Part shown: in pieces, positions 24,702 to 32,262 of the stretch | Layout of the letters: each line of letters begins with the position of its first letter | Position numbering within the stretch: position 1 is the first letter of the stretch | Made by a program: the position numbers and the translations under genes | Origin: Bradyrhizobium daqingense | GTDB taxonomy: Bacteria; Pseudomonadota; Alphaproteobacteria; Rhizobiales; Xanthobacteraceae | NCBI RefSeq assembly: GCF_021044685.1 | Contig: NZ_CP088014.1 | Location: forward strand, 4,512,001 to 4,576,000 | Length of the DNA stretch: 64,000 nt | Direction of reading: 5' to 3' | Notes under the pieces: model-generated | Databases searched by the model: none | What the model was told of the DNA's origin: nothing | The model's input: only the letters and a program-made list of their open reading frames with translations

Positions 24702-24902
24702 ATGTCGACATCCACCAAGACACCCCACAGTATTCGTCAGGGCGGGCCCGGCGCTTCGCATGAGAATGCGAAGGCGCCGCTGGAGGTGAAGAAGCCGCCG
24801 GCCGACAATTCGCGGCGCAGCCACAGCCGTGTCTCGGGCGGCGGAGGCGAGCGCGATTCCCACCATGCGCACGATGAGGCGGGCAAGGGCGGAGGCAGGT
24901 GA
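24702..24902 (+). CDS. Hydrophilic His/Gly/Lys-rich protein (66 aa)
   Basis: A 66-residue disordered-looking protein, MSTSTKTPHSIRQGGPGASH onward, with a Lys-Pro segment, an RVSGGGGERDSHHAHDEAG segment and a GGGR end. ATG at 24702 follows GGAGGGACG, a strong ribosome-binding site, and starts 11 bp after the previous stop. Second of the four small hydrophilic genes. No recognised family. Confidence 0.58.
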   Translation: MSTSTKTPHSIRQGGPGASHENAKAPLEVKKPPADNSRRSHSRVSGGGGERDSHHAHDEAGKGGGR

Positions 24903-24917
24903 CGATTGGAGATACGA

Positions 24918-25181
24918 ATGCAAGGCAAGAAGACACACGAGCAGCAGGTTCGCATTCTCGAGCGTAAGCCCGATGTCCCGGACGCGCGCGAGCTCGAGCG
25001 GGCCATCGGCCGCAATCCCGGGGACGACGCCGTCCATCGCGCCCACCCGGAGGCCCGGCAGAGCGAATTCCCGGTGAGCCGCGGCGGCCTCAATCAGGAG
25101 AGCGATCACAACAAGCACAACGATCCCGGCCAGCACGGCCACAAGCCGCCGAAACCGACGCCGGCGCAACAGAAGCACTAA
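24918..25181 (+). CDS. Hydrophilic charged protein (87 aa)
   Basis: An 87-residue protein. The first half (KKTHEQQVRILERKPDVPDARELERAIGRN) could be helical and charged; the second half is His, Asn, Lys and Pro-rich (SDHNKHNDPGQHGHKPPKPTPAQQKH) and likely disordered. ATG 24918 is preceded by TTGGAGATACGA. It begins 15 bp after the previous stop, which suggests co-transcription. Similar short proteins occur widely in Bradyrhizobium, as far as I recall, without known function. Confidence 0.62.
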   Translation: MQGKKTHEQQVRILERKPDVPDARELERAIGRNPGDDAVHRAHPEARQSEFPVSRGGLNQESDHNKHNDPGQHGHKPPKPTPAQQKH

Positions 25182-25210
25182 GAGAGATCACTGCAAGAGA
25201 GGAGAAACCG

Positions 25211-25453
25211 ATGCCAAGTGGGCATGGGAGCAAGACGCACTTCAGATCGGGCATGCACGGGAAGGGCGACGGCACCGGCGCAATGACCGACGTGCCGAAG
25301 GACATGATCGGAGACAACGTGGTCCTGTCCAATCGCGACAAGAAACAGCATTCGGACATCCGCGGCATGGACGGCAAGACGATCCAGACCGAGCAATATC
25401 AGGACCACGCAGCGAACCGGCTCGACGACAAGCCGGAGGCCGACGAGACCTGA
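25211..25453 (+). CDS. Hydrophilic Asp/Lys-rich protein (80 aa)
   Basis: An 80-residue protein starting MPSGHGSKTHFRSGMHGKGD, with VPKDMIGDNVVLSNRDKKQHSDIRGMDGKTIQTEQYQDHAANRLDDKPEADET. It has no cysteines, tryptophans or membrane segment. AGAGGAGAAACCG gives a good ribosome-binding site before the ATG. Last of four hydrophilic small genes and followed by the terminator at 25478-25508. Confidence 0.62.
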   Translation: MPSGHGSKTHFRSGMHGKGDGTGAMTDVPKDMIGDNVVLSNRDKKQHSDIRGMDGKTIQTEQYQDHAANRLDDKPEADET

Positions 25454-25477
25454 GAAAGCGTTCCTCCCGACCAACTC

Positions 25478-25508
25478 GCGGACCGGTGTTCAGCCGGTCC
25501 GCTTTTTT
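25478..25508 (+). terminator. Rho-independent terminator
   Basis: Perfect 9-bp stem GCGGACCGG / CCGGTCCGC with loop TGTTCAG, followed by six T residues. It ends the four-gene hydrophilic operon. The stem overlaps the last codons of the convergent DUF763 gene. Confidence 0.88.
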
Positions 25509-26740
25509 GTGCCCGCAAGTTCGTGCTCCCAGCCGAACACCGAGCGGCCGTCGAGATCGGGCGAGGCGGCACGCTCGCCGGCAATATAGGCCTGGACCGA
25601 CGGCCCTCGTGCAGTCCGCTCCAGCCGTCGTGCCTGATCGTCGAGCCGCTTGATCGCCTGCATCTCTTCGTCGCGCCCGAGCTTTGCGTTCTGGATCGCG
25701 CCCTTGAGCACGCGAATGGTCTCGTCATAGACCTTGATCGGAACGGGGTAGGGATGCCGGTCCTTGCCGCCATGGGCGAGTGAGAAGCGCGCAGGATCCT
25801 TGAAGCGATACGGCGCGCCGTGCACGACCTCGGCGACCATCGCGAGCGAGCGCACGGTGCGCGCGCCGACACCGGGCGTCAGCAGCAGCTCCGGGAAATC
25901 GACCGGGCCCCGCTCGGCCGCCGCGGCGAGGGTGCCGTGCAGGCGGCGCGCGAACACGTCCTTGGGCCTGACATCGTGATGCGCGGGCATGATCAGGTGC
26001 GGCAGCATCGCCTGCGCCGGCTCGGGCGCAGTGCCCGAGAGCCGTTCGAATTCAGTGAGGATGCGATCGGGGCCGAGTTCGCTCAGGAGTTCGAGTTGCG
26101 CCGTGCGGGAGACATCGGCGCGATGGTCGGTGAGGTTGACGATCTCCCCTTGCTCAGGGCCATCGATCGCACTGTGCGGTGCATCGACGAAACTCTTCAG
26201 CGCCTCGGAATGCCAGTGATAGCGGCGGGCCTGGCGCTTGTCGCCGTTCATGCCCTGCTGCACCACCGTCCACTTGCCGTCGGCGGTGACAAAGAAGCCA
26301 TGCAGGTAGAGATCAAAACCGTCCTGCACCGCGGCGCTGTCCACCTTCGCCACCAGCCGGCTGGCGCGGGTCAATCTTGCGCCGTCGAAACCGACGCGGT
26401 CGCCGAGCTGCAACAGCTCGTCCGGCGTCTTGCGCGAATGCTGTCCGCGTCCGCCGCAGACATAGATGCCGAGCTCGTCCTGGAGCGGCCCGAGGCCACG
26501 CTTCAACGCGCCAATCACGGAGGTGGTGATCCCCGATGAGTGCCAGTCCATTCCCATCACGGCGCCAAACGATTGGAACCAGAACGGATGTGACAGGCGC
26601 TGCAGAAACGCGTCGCGGCCATAATTATGAACGATCGCCTGCGTGACGATCGCGCCGAGCGAGGCCATGCGGCTCGCAAGCCAGGGCGGAACCCGGCCGG
26701 TGTGGAGAGGAAGATCGGCGCTGCCGGTACGTCGAGTCAT
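25490..26740 (-). CDS. DUF763 protein
   Basis: A 416-residue member of DUF763. The start (TGSADLPLHTGRVPPWLASRMASLGAIVTQAIV) and later FWFQSFGAVMGMDWHSSGITTSVIGALKRGL and YICGGRG-like HSRKTPDEL segments are family-typical. The central part has LLLTPGVGARTVRSLAMVAEVVHG, a helix-hairpin-helix-like stretch seen in DNA-binding proteins. The function of the family is not established; a nucleic-acid role is plausible. The gene converges on the four small genes and its 3' end overlaps the terminator hairpin. Confidence 0.87.
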   Translation of the reverse strand: MTRRTGSADLPLHTGRVPPWLASRMASLGAIVTQAIVHNYGRDAFLQRLSHPFWFQSFGAVMGMDWHSSGITTSVIGALKRGLGPLQDELGIYVCGGRGQHSRKTPDELLQLGDRVGFDGARLTRASRLVAKVDSAAVQDGFDLYLHGFFVTADGKWTVVQQGMNGDKRQARRYHWHSEALKSFVDAPHSAIDGPEQGEIVNLTDHRADVSRTAQLELLSELGPDRILTEFERLSGTAPEPAQAMLPHLIMPAHHDVRPKDVFARRLHGTLAAAAERGPVDFPELLLTPGVGARTVRSLAMVAEVVHGAPYRFKDPARFSLAHGGKDRHPYPVPIKVYDETIRVLKGAIQNAKLGRDEEMQAIKRLDDQARRLERTARGPSVQAYIAGERAASPDLDGRSVFGWEHELAGTKKRTG

Positions 26741-26856
26741 GAGCGCTGCAAACTAGCGCATTTCGGCAACGGTTGCATCAGGGGAATGCTGCATTGCACT
26801 GGACGGGGGAGCCAAGCTGACCCGGCAGGCGTTGAGCGGGCTACCCGAATGCACTG

Positions 26857-28011
26857 ATGGGGACAGCGATGACTTGGCAGGCCCTCATGGCCGACATCGA
26901 CGGGATGTTCGGCTGGATACCATCTTGGTTCGTCGGCCTCAGCCTGGTTGCCGGCGCGATCCTGCTGGCCCTTGCCATTTATCGCCTCGCCGCCTGGCTG
27001 CTCAATCGCGCCTTCGGAACGCGTCTCCCACTCTTGAGCGTGTTCATCGACAGGACCGCCGGTCCGGCACAACTCGCACTCTGCCTCGCCGCCGTCGCGC
27101 TGGTGCTGCCGCTCGCGCCGCTAAGTGACGCATTCCGCACGCCGCTGACGAGCCTTTTCGTGGTCGCCTTCATCGCGCTGATCGGCTGGATCTCGATCCG
27201 GATCGTCGACATGAGCGCAGCGCGCTATCTCCAGAACTTTCGTGACGTCACCGAGAATTTCGTGGCGCGCAAGCATGTGACGCAAGTCCGCGTGTTCAAG
27301 CGCGTCACTGACACCATCATCGTCATCATCACGGTGTCCACCGCGCTGATGACGTTCGACTCGGTCCGACAATATGGCGTCAGCCTGTTCGCCTCCGCCG
27401 GTGCCGCCGGTATCATCGTCGGTCTCGCCGCGCGACCGCTGCTGAGCAATCTGATCGCGGGCTTGCAGATCGCCATCACCCAGCCGATCCGCATCGAGGA
27501 TGCCGTCATCATCGAGAACGAGTGGGGGTGGATCGAGGACATCGCTTCAACCTACGTGGTGATCCGGCTGTGGGACTGGCGCCGCATGGTGGTGCCGCTG
27601 TCCTACTTCATCGAAAAGCCGTTTCAGAACTGGACCCGCGATACCGCGTCTTTGATCGGCGTCATCGCGCTGCATGTCGATTACCGTGCCGACGTGGCGC
27701 GCATCCGTCGCTGGCTGGAAGGCGCCGTGAAGGAGTCGAAGCTGTGGGATGGCGAGGTGGTCAATCTCCAGGTGATCGACGCGGATGCGCGCACCATCGA
27801 GCTTCGCGCGCTTGTCAGCGCGCGCAACGCGCCGCAATCCTGGGACCTGCGCTGCGAGATTAGGGAAAAGCTCGTCGCCTTCATCCGCGACGAGATGCCG
27901 GATGCTTTGCCCCGCGAGCGCGCGATCCTGATTCCGTCGGGTGGCGATGATGCCGATTTCCCGCGGCGACCCGCGCCGCCTGAGGAAATGCGGGCGAGGG
28001 TCCACAACTGA
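26857..28011 (+). CDS. MscS-type mechanosensitive channel
   Basis: A 384-residue inner-membrane channel of the small-conductance mechanosensitive family. Four hydrophobic helices lie in the first 190 residues. The pore-lining helix and beta domain are clear: SLFASAGAAGIIVGLAARPLLSNLIAGLQIAITQPIRIEDAVII, then NEWGWIEDIASTYVVIRLWDWRRMVVPLSYF. Such channels release solutes on hypo-osmotic shock or act as regulated relatives. ATG at 26857 or 26869 are both possible. Stands alone, downstream of DUF763 on the opposite strand. Confidence 0.9.
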   Translation: MGTAMTWQALMADIDGMFGWIPSWFVGLSLVAGAILLALAIYRLAAWLLNRAFGTRLPLLSVFIDRTAGPAQLALCLAAVALVLPLAPLSDAFRTPLTSLFVVAFIALIGWISIRIVDMSAARYLQNFRDVTENFVARKHVTQVRVFKRVTDTIIVIITVSTALMTFDSVRQYGVSLFASAGAAGIIVGLAARPLLSNLIAGLQIAITQPIRIEDAVIIENEWGWIEDIASTYVVIRLWDWRRMVVPLSYFIEKPFQNWTRDTASLIGVIALHVDYRADVARIRRWLEGAVKESKLWDGEVVNLQVIDADARTIELRALVSARNAPQSWDLRCEIREKLVAFIRDEMPDALPRERAILIPSGGDDADFPRRPAPPEEMRARVHN

Positions 28012-28071
28012 GCAGCAAGGCCCGGGGCTTGCTTGTGCGACGCGGCGTCGGCTTCCTCGCGCTGTGGAGCC

Positions 28072-29049
28072 TCACTGCGCGCGAATGTTGGCTGCCTTCA
28101 GGACCGGCTCCCACTTCGTCGCTTCGGCGCGCATATAGGCGTCGAAGTCCTTGGACGAGGAGCCGAGCGGCGTTGCGCCGATCTTGCCGAGCGTCGACAG
28201 CACGTTTGAGTCTTGCAGTGCCGCCTTCAAATCGGTCTCGAGCTTGGCCACGATCTCCGGCGGCATTTTCGCCGGGCCAAGTACACCCCACCACACCGAG
28301 ACGTCATAGCCGGGCACACCCGCTTCCGCGACGGTCGGCACGTTCGGCAGCGCCTTGGAGCGCTCGGCCGAGGTCACCGCGAGCGCGCGCACCGGGCCGC
28401 CTTCCAGCTGGCCGATGGCTTCGGCGAGCGGGTTGATGCTGAGTGGAATCTCGCCGGCAATCACCGCCGTCAGCGCCGGTGCGCCGCCCTTGTAGGGAAT
28501 CGCGACGATCTTGGTGCCGGACATGTGTTTGAGCAGCTCACCGGCCAGGTGCGCCGAGGTGCCGTTGCCGGACATGCCGTAGGAGAGCTTCTCCGGCTCC
28601 TTCTTCGCCGCAGCCAGAAGGTCGCCGAGTGTCTTGTATGGACTGTCCTTGGCCACGACGATCGCGAGCGGTGAAGAGGCGACTTCGGTGATGGCGGTGA
28701 AATCCTTGAACGTGTCGTAGGGCACGCTCGGATAGATGAACTGGTTGAGCGGATGGCCGCTCGCGACCAGGATCAGCGTGTAGCCGTCGGGCGCGGCCTG
28801 CGTCAGCGTTTGCGAGGCGACGATGCCGCCGGCACCGGGGCGGTTGTCGATCACCGGCTGCTGGCCCCAGGACTTGGCCAAAGCCTGGCCCAGCGTGCGC
28901 GCGAGCACGTCGACGGCTCCGCCGGCGGCATAGGGGACCAGAATGTGGACCGGCTTGCTCGGATAATTTTCCGCAGCCTGCGCGGCGCTGTTCGCCAGCA
29001 ACAGGCCGGCACTCAGCATCAAACCGATTGTCTTGTTCAAACCCAGCAT
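28072..29049 (-). CDS. Tripartite tricarboxylate transporter substrate-binding protein (TctC/Bug)
   Basis: A 325-residue periplasmic binding protein. Signal peptide MLGLNKTIGLMLSAGLLLANSAAQAAENYP with cleavage after AQA. Mature family markers: KPVHILVPYAAGGAVDVLARTLGQAL, VIDNRPGAGGIVASQTL, LAKDS-like VVAKDSPYKTLGDLL and PYKGGAPALTAVIAGE. ATG at 29049 is preferred over a GTG at 29058 because AAGGAG lies 8 bases before it. No tctA or tctB membrane partner is adjacent, so it is an orphan binding protein, common in this group. Divergent from the TetR operon of protocatechuate-type catabolism, so it may bind an aromatic acid or carboxylic acid. Confidence 0.9.
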   Translation of the reverse strand: MLGLNKTIGLMLSAGLLLANSAAQAAENYPSKPVHILVPYAAGGAVDVLARTLGQALAKSWGQQPVIDNRPGAGGIVASQTLTQAAPDGYTLILVASGHPLNQFIYPSVPYDTFKDFTAITEVASSPLAIVVAKDSPYKTLGDLLAAAKKEPEKLSYGMSGNGTSAHLAGELLKHMSGTKIVAIPYKGGAPALTAVIAGEIPLSINPLAEAIGQLEGGPVRALAVTSAERSKALPNVPTVAEAGVPGYDVSVWWGVLGPAKMPPEIVAKLETDLKAALQDSNVLSTLGKIGATPLGSSSKDFDAYMRAEATKWEPVLKAANIRAQ

Positions 29050-29121
29050 TCCCAGCACTCCTTAAGGGCATTGCGCGCCTGCCGGTCGGTGTCCCGGCCG
29101 TTCCAACGCCAGCAGTTCTTG

Positions 29122-29157
29122 TTGACGAGACCTGATCTTTTGTACGATAGTACAAAT
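29122..29157 (+). promoter_or_regulatory. Promoter with TetR-type operator, copy 2 (before the tetR-ligI operon)
   Basis: TTTTGTAC-gata-GTACAAAT at 29138-29157 (7-bp perfect arms TTTGTAC/GTACAAA), with TTGACG at 29122-29127 as a possible -35. The segment from TTGACGAGA to GTACAAAT is nearly identical to that at 6706-6741. The site ends 3 bases before the TetR start codon, so transcription probably begins at or just before the ATG. Confidence 0.72.
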
Positions 29158-29160
29158 CAC

Positions 29161-29871
29161 ATGGTACGCAAGCCCACCAGCAAGGAAACGGCCCGCAAGC
29201 CGAACATGCGCGAGGCGATCCTCGCCGCGGCCGAGGAGCTGTTCGCCACCAACGGATTCAACGCCGTATCGGTGCGCGACATCGCGCATGCTGCCGGCGC
29301 AAATCCTGGCAGCGTGACCTATCATTTCAAGACCAAGGACGGCCTGCTGCTGGAGATCTATCGGCGCCATTGCGGACCGATGAATTTGCGCCGCTCCGAG
29401 CTGCTCGCGGCCGCAAGGCGCGTGCGCGATCTTCAGGACCGGCTGGAAGCCGTGGTGCGGGCCTATGTGGTGCCGGCCTTCACCTCGGGCAGCGATCTCG
29501 CCGGCGGCGGGGCGCGCTTCACGCGCCTGCGCGCGGTGATGTCGGCGGAAGGCAACGAGGTCGCGCGAAAGATCATCGCGCAGACCTTTGACGACACCAG
29601 CCATGCCTTCATCGATGCGATCCACGAGAGCCTGCCGCACATTCCGCGCACCGACATCGTCTGGCGCAGTCACTTCCTGCTCGGCGCGCTCTATTATTCG
29701 CTGGTGACGCCGGAGCGCGTCTCGCGCCTGTCGCGCGGCGAGGCCGATGGCGGTGACGCAGCCAATGCCATCGAGCAATTGGTGCAGGCCACCGTTGCCG
29801 CGTTCCAGGCGCCGGCGCTGGATCAGGCCGCACCGGTGCGGCGGCGGCCGGTCGTCGGCAGCAAGTCTTAA
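29161..29871 (+). CDS. TetR family regulator
   Basis: A 236-residue TetR-type repressor. The N-terminal DNA-binding domain covers about 15-62: REAILAAAEELFATNGFNAVSVRDIAHAAGANPGSVTYHFKTKDGL. The rest is the helical ligand and dimer domain with no clear subfamily. There is no Shine-Dalgarno before the ATG, and an operator palindrome ends 3 bases upstream, so the mRNA may be leaderless and self-repressed. The gene leads an operon with ligI-, galB- and ligK-like genes, and an identical operator stands before the extradiol dioxygenase at 6851. The ligand is probably an aromatic acid or its cleavage product. Confidence 0.9.
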   Translation: MVRKPTSKETARKPNMREAILAAAEELFATNGFNAVSVRDIAHAAGANPGSVTYHFKTKDGLLLEIYRRHCGPMNLRRSELLAAARRVRDLQDRLEAVVRAYVVPAFTSGSDLAGGGARFTRLRAVMSAEGNEVARKIIAQTFDDTSHAFIDAIHESLPHIPRTDIVWRSHFLLGALYYSLVTPERVSRLSRGEADGGDAANAIEQLVQATVAAFQAPALDQAAPVRRRPVVGSKS

Positions 29872-29901
29872 GAGCAAGCGGCTCGCTTCGGCGGTTCACT
29901 G

Positions 29902-30786
29902 ATGACGATGATGTATACGCCGAACATTCCGCCGCCCGACCCAAACACGCGCACGCCGAAATTCAGGCTGCCGAAGCTGGCGTGTGACGCGCATTGCCAC
30001 ATCTTCGGGCCCGGCGCGAAATACCCTTACGCACCCGACCGCTCCTACACGCCGCCGGATGCGCCGCTGGAAGATTTCCGCACGCTCCATGCCAAGCTCG
30101 GCATCGAGCGTGCCGTCATCGTCAATGCCAGCGTGCATGGCACCGACAATACGGTGGCGCTGGATGCCATCGCGCAGAGCAATGGTGCCTATCGCGCGGT
30201 TGCCAATATCGACGACACCATCACCGAGCGCGGGCTCCGCGTGCTGCACGATGGTGGCTTCCGCGGCTGCCGCTTCAATTTCGTCCGCCATCTCGGCGGG
30301 GTCCCCGATAAGCGCGTGTTCGACCGTGTCACCGCCATGGTCGCGCCGCTCGGCTGGCACATCGACCTGCATTTCGACGCGATCGACCTGCCTGACTATG
30401 CCGACATGCTGGCCAAGCTGCCGCTGAGCTACACCATCGACCATATGGGGCGGGTGAAGGCGTCCGATGGGCTCGACCAGCTTCCATTCAGGATACTGAT
30501 CGAGCTGATGCAGCGCGACGAGAAATGCTGGGTCAAGATCTGCGGCTCGGAGCGGGTGTCATCGGCCGGGCCGCCGTTCACCGACGCAGTGCCGTTCGCG
30601 GGAAAGATCGTCGAGACCGCGCCGGATCGCGTCATCTGGGGCACCGATTGGCCGCATCCCAACGTCAAGGTGATGCCGAATGACGGCAACCTTGTCGATT
30701 TGATTCCGCTGTTCGCGCCGGAGCCGCAGCTCCAGCAAAAGATCCTGGTCGACAATCCCGCGCGCTTGTTCGGGTTCGAAGCGTAG
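29902..30786 (+). CDS. ligI: 2-pyrone-4,6-dicarboxylate hydrolase-like amidohydrolase
   Basis: A 294-residue TIM-barrel amidohydrolase of the LigI group. The metal or substrate motif DAHCHIFGPGAKYPYAPDRSYTPPDA (about 29-54) and TIDHMGR, KICGSER and VIWGTDWPHPNVK segments match 2-pyrone-4,6-dicarboxylate lactonase, which opens the lactone to 4-oxalomesaconate. It follows the TetR gene by 30 bp and precedes galB- and ligK-like genes, the next two steps. The first ATG (29902) is taken; ATGs at 29908 and 29911 are possible since no strong ribosome-binding site is visible. Confident on the family; the substrate rests on family plus context. Confidence 0.88.
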   Translation: MTMMYTPNIPPPDPNTRTPKFRLPKLACDAHCHIFGPGAKYPYAPDRSYTPPDAPLEDFRTLHAKLGIERAVIVNASVHGTDNTVALDAIAQSNGAYRAVANIDDTITERGLRVLHDGGFRGCRFNFVRHLGGVPDKRVFDRVTAMVAPLGWHIDLHFDAIDLPDYADMLAKLPLSYTIDHMGRVKASDGLDQLPFRILIELMQRDEKCWVKICGSERVSSAGPPFTDAVPFAGKIVETAPDRVIWGTDWPHPNVKVMPNDGNLVDLIPLFAPEPQLQQKILVDNPARLFGFEA

Positions 30787-30849
30787 CGGCATCCTTGCCG
30801 AGGAGCCGCAGGGACGCGGGCCAATACATACGAACGAAGGGAGTAACCC

Positions 30850-31563
30850 ATGAAGACAGGTCTCGTGATCACCGCCCATCCCGGCGATTTCGTCTGGCGC
30901 GCCGGCGGCGCCATCGCGCTGCATGCGAAGAAGGGCTATCGCATGAAGATCGTCTGCCTGTCGTTCGGCGAGCGTGGCGAAAGCCAGTTCGCCTGGAAGG
31001 AGAAGGGAGCCACGCTAGAGTCGGTCAAGGCCGGACGCAAGGACGAGGCCGAACGGGCCGCGAAACTGCTAGGTGCCGAGATCGAGTTCTTCGATTGCGG
31101 CGACTATCCGCTGAAGCTCACCGAGGCGCATTTCGACCGCATGGTCGACATCTATCGCGAACTCAATCCGAGCTTCGTGCTGACGCACGCGCTGGAAGAC
31201 CCCTATAATTTCGATCACCCGAACGCGGCGCATTTCGCCCAAGAGACACGCGTGGTCGCGCAAGCCATGGGCCACAAGCCGGGCGCCCAATACAAATATT
31301 CGGCGCCACCGGTGTTTCTGTTCGAGCCGCACCAGCCCGAGCAGTGCAATTACAAGCCGGACCTGCTCCTCAAGATCGACGAGGTCTGGAAGGAGAAATA
31401 CGAGGCGTTCCAGATCCTCGCTGCACAGAAGCATTTGTGGGGCTATTACGAACGCGTCGCGCTCAACCGCGGCATCCAGGGCAGCCGCAACACCGGCGTC
31501 CCCATGACGTACGGCGAGGCCTATCAGCGCCTGTTCCCGACCGTTGCGGAGGAGTTCGCATGA
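30850..31563 (+). CDS. galB: 4-oxalomesaconate hydratase (GalB, PIG-L family)
   Basis: A 237-residue PIG-L-fold protein. The N-terminal motif TAHPGDFVWRAGGAIALHA corresponds to the GalB/LigY-type variant rather than the AHPDD of sugar deacetylases. DYPLKL and THALEDPYNFDHPNAAHFAQETRVVA carry the later conserved His and Asp residues. GalB hydrates 4-oxalomesaconate to 4-carboxy-4-hydroxy-2-oxoadipate in gallate and protocatechuate 4,5-cleavage. AAGGGAG precedes the ATG at 30850. Its stop overlaps the aldolase gene by ATGA. Placement between LigI- and LigK-like enzymes fits the pathway order. Confidence 0.88.
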   Translation: MKTGLVITAHPGDFVWRAGGAIALHAKKGYRMKIVCLSFGERGESQFAWKEKGATLESVKAGRKDEAERAAKLLGAEIEFFDCGDYPLKLTEAHFDRMVDIYRELNPSFVLTHALEDPYNFDHPNAAHFAQETRVVAQAMGHKPGAQYKYSAPPVFLFEPHQPEQCNYKPDLLLKIDEVWKEKYEAFQILAAQKHLWGYYERVALNRGIQGSRNTGVPMTYGEAYQRLFPTVAEEFA

Positions 31564-32243
31564 GGCCGGTCGTCGTTCGCAACATCAGGCGTGCCGATCC
31601 CGCCGGCGTGGCGGAGTACGGCGTCTCCACCGTGCATGAAGCCTATGGTCGCATCGGCCTGATGAAGCCGTATCTGCGCCCGGTGTGGCCGGGCGCCGCG
31701 ATTGCCGGGCCCGCCGTGACCGTGCTGGCGCAGCCCGGCGACAATTGGATGATCCATGTCGCGGTCGAGCAGTGCAGGAAAGGCGACATCCTCGTGGTCG
31801 GCTGCACCACCGACAACACCGACGGCATGTTCGGCGAATTACTCGCGACGTCGCTGCAGGCGCGCGGCGTGCAGGGGCTGATCATCGATGCCGGCTGCCG
31901 CGACGTCAAAGCGCTGCACGAGATGAAGTTTCCGGTGTGGTCACGCGCGGTTTCGGCCAAGGGCACGGTGAAAGCCACGCTCGGGTCGGTGAACGTCCCC
32001 GTGGTCTGCGCCGGCGTCAACGTCGAGCCCGGCGACATCGTCGTGGCCGATGATGACGGCGTCGTCGTGGTGCCGAAGCACCATGCGGCCGAGGTCGCCG
32101 AGAAGGCGAGGAAGCGCAACGCGGATGAGGGTGGCAAGCGCGCGCGCCTCGCCTCCGGCGAGCTCGGCCTCGACATGTACGGCATGCGCGAGGCGCTGGC
32201 GAAGGCCGGGCTGGTCTATGTCGACAATCCCGAGGATGTCTGA
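31560..32243 (+). CDS. ligK: 4-carboxy-4-hydroxy-2-oxoadipate aldolase (LigK/GalC type)
   Basis: A 227-residue RraA-fold class II aldolase. Key segments are GCTTDNTDGMFGELLATSLQARGVQGLIIDAGCRDV with the metal-binding Asp after Arg in CRDV, and GDIVVADDDGVVVVPKHHA. It splits 4-carboxy-4-hydroxy-2-oxoadipate to pyruvate and oxaloacetate and can also decarboxylate oxaloacetate. ATG at 31560 overlaps the GalB stop. It ends the lower pathway started by LigI and GalB, so the carbon enters central metabolism. RraA itself is excluded by the longer C-terminus and context. Confidence 0.9.
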   Translation: MRPVVVRNIRRADPAGVAEYGVSTVHEAYGRIGLMKPYLRPVWPGAAIAGPAVTVLAQPGDNWMIHVAVEQCRKGDILVVGCTTDNTDGMFGELLATSLQARGVQGLIIDAGCRDVKALHEMKFPVWSRAVSAKGTVKATLGSVNVPVVCAGVNVEPGDIVVADDDGVVVVPKHHAAEVAEKARKRNADEGGKRARLASGELGLDMYGMREALAKAGLVYVDNPEDV

Positions 32244-32262
32244 AGACGAGCGGAGCGGGCGG

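Noticed and set aside
29925..29945. GTATAC-type sequence resembling a nicotinate operator
   Set aside because: It lies inside the LigI coding region and lacks the outer arms of the 16-bp pattern.
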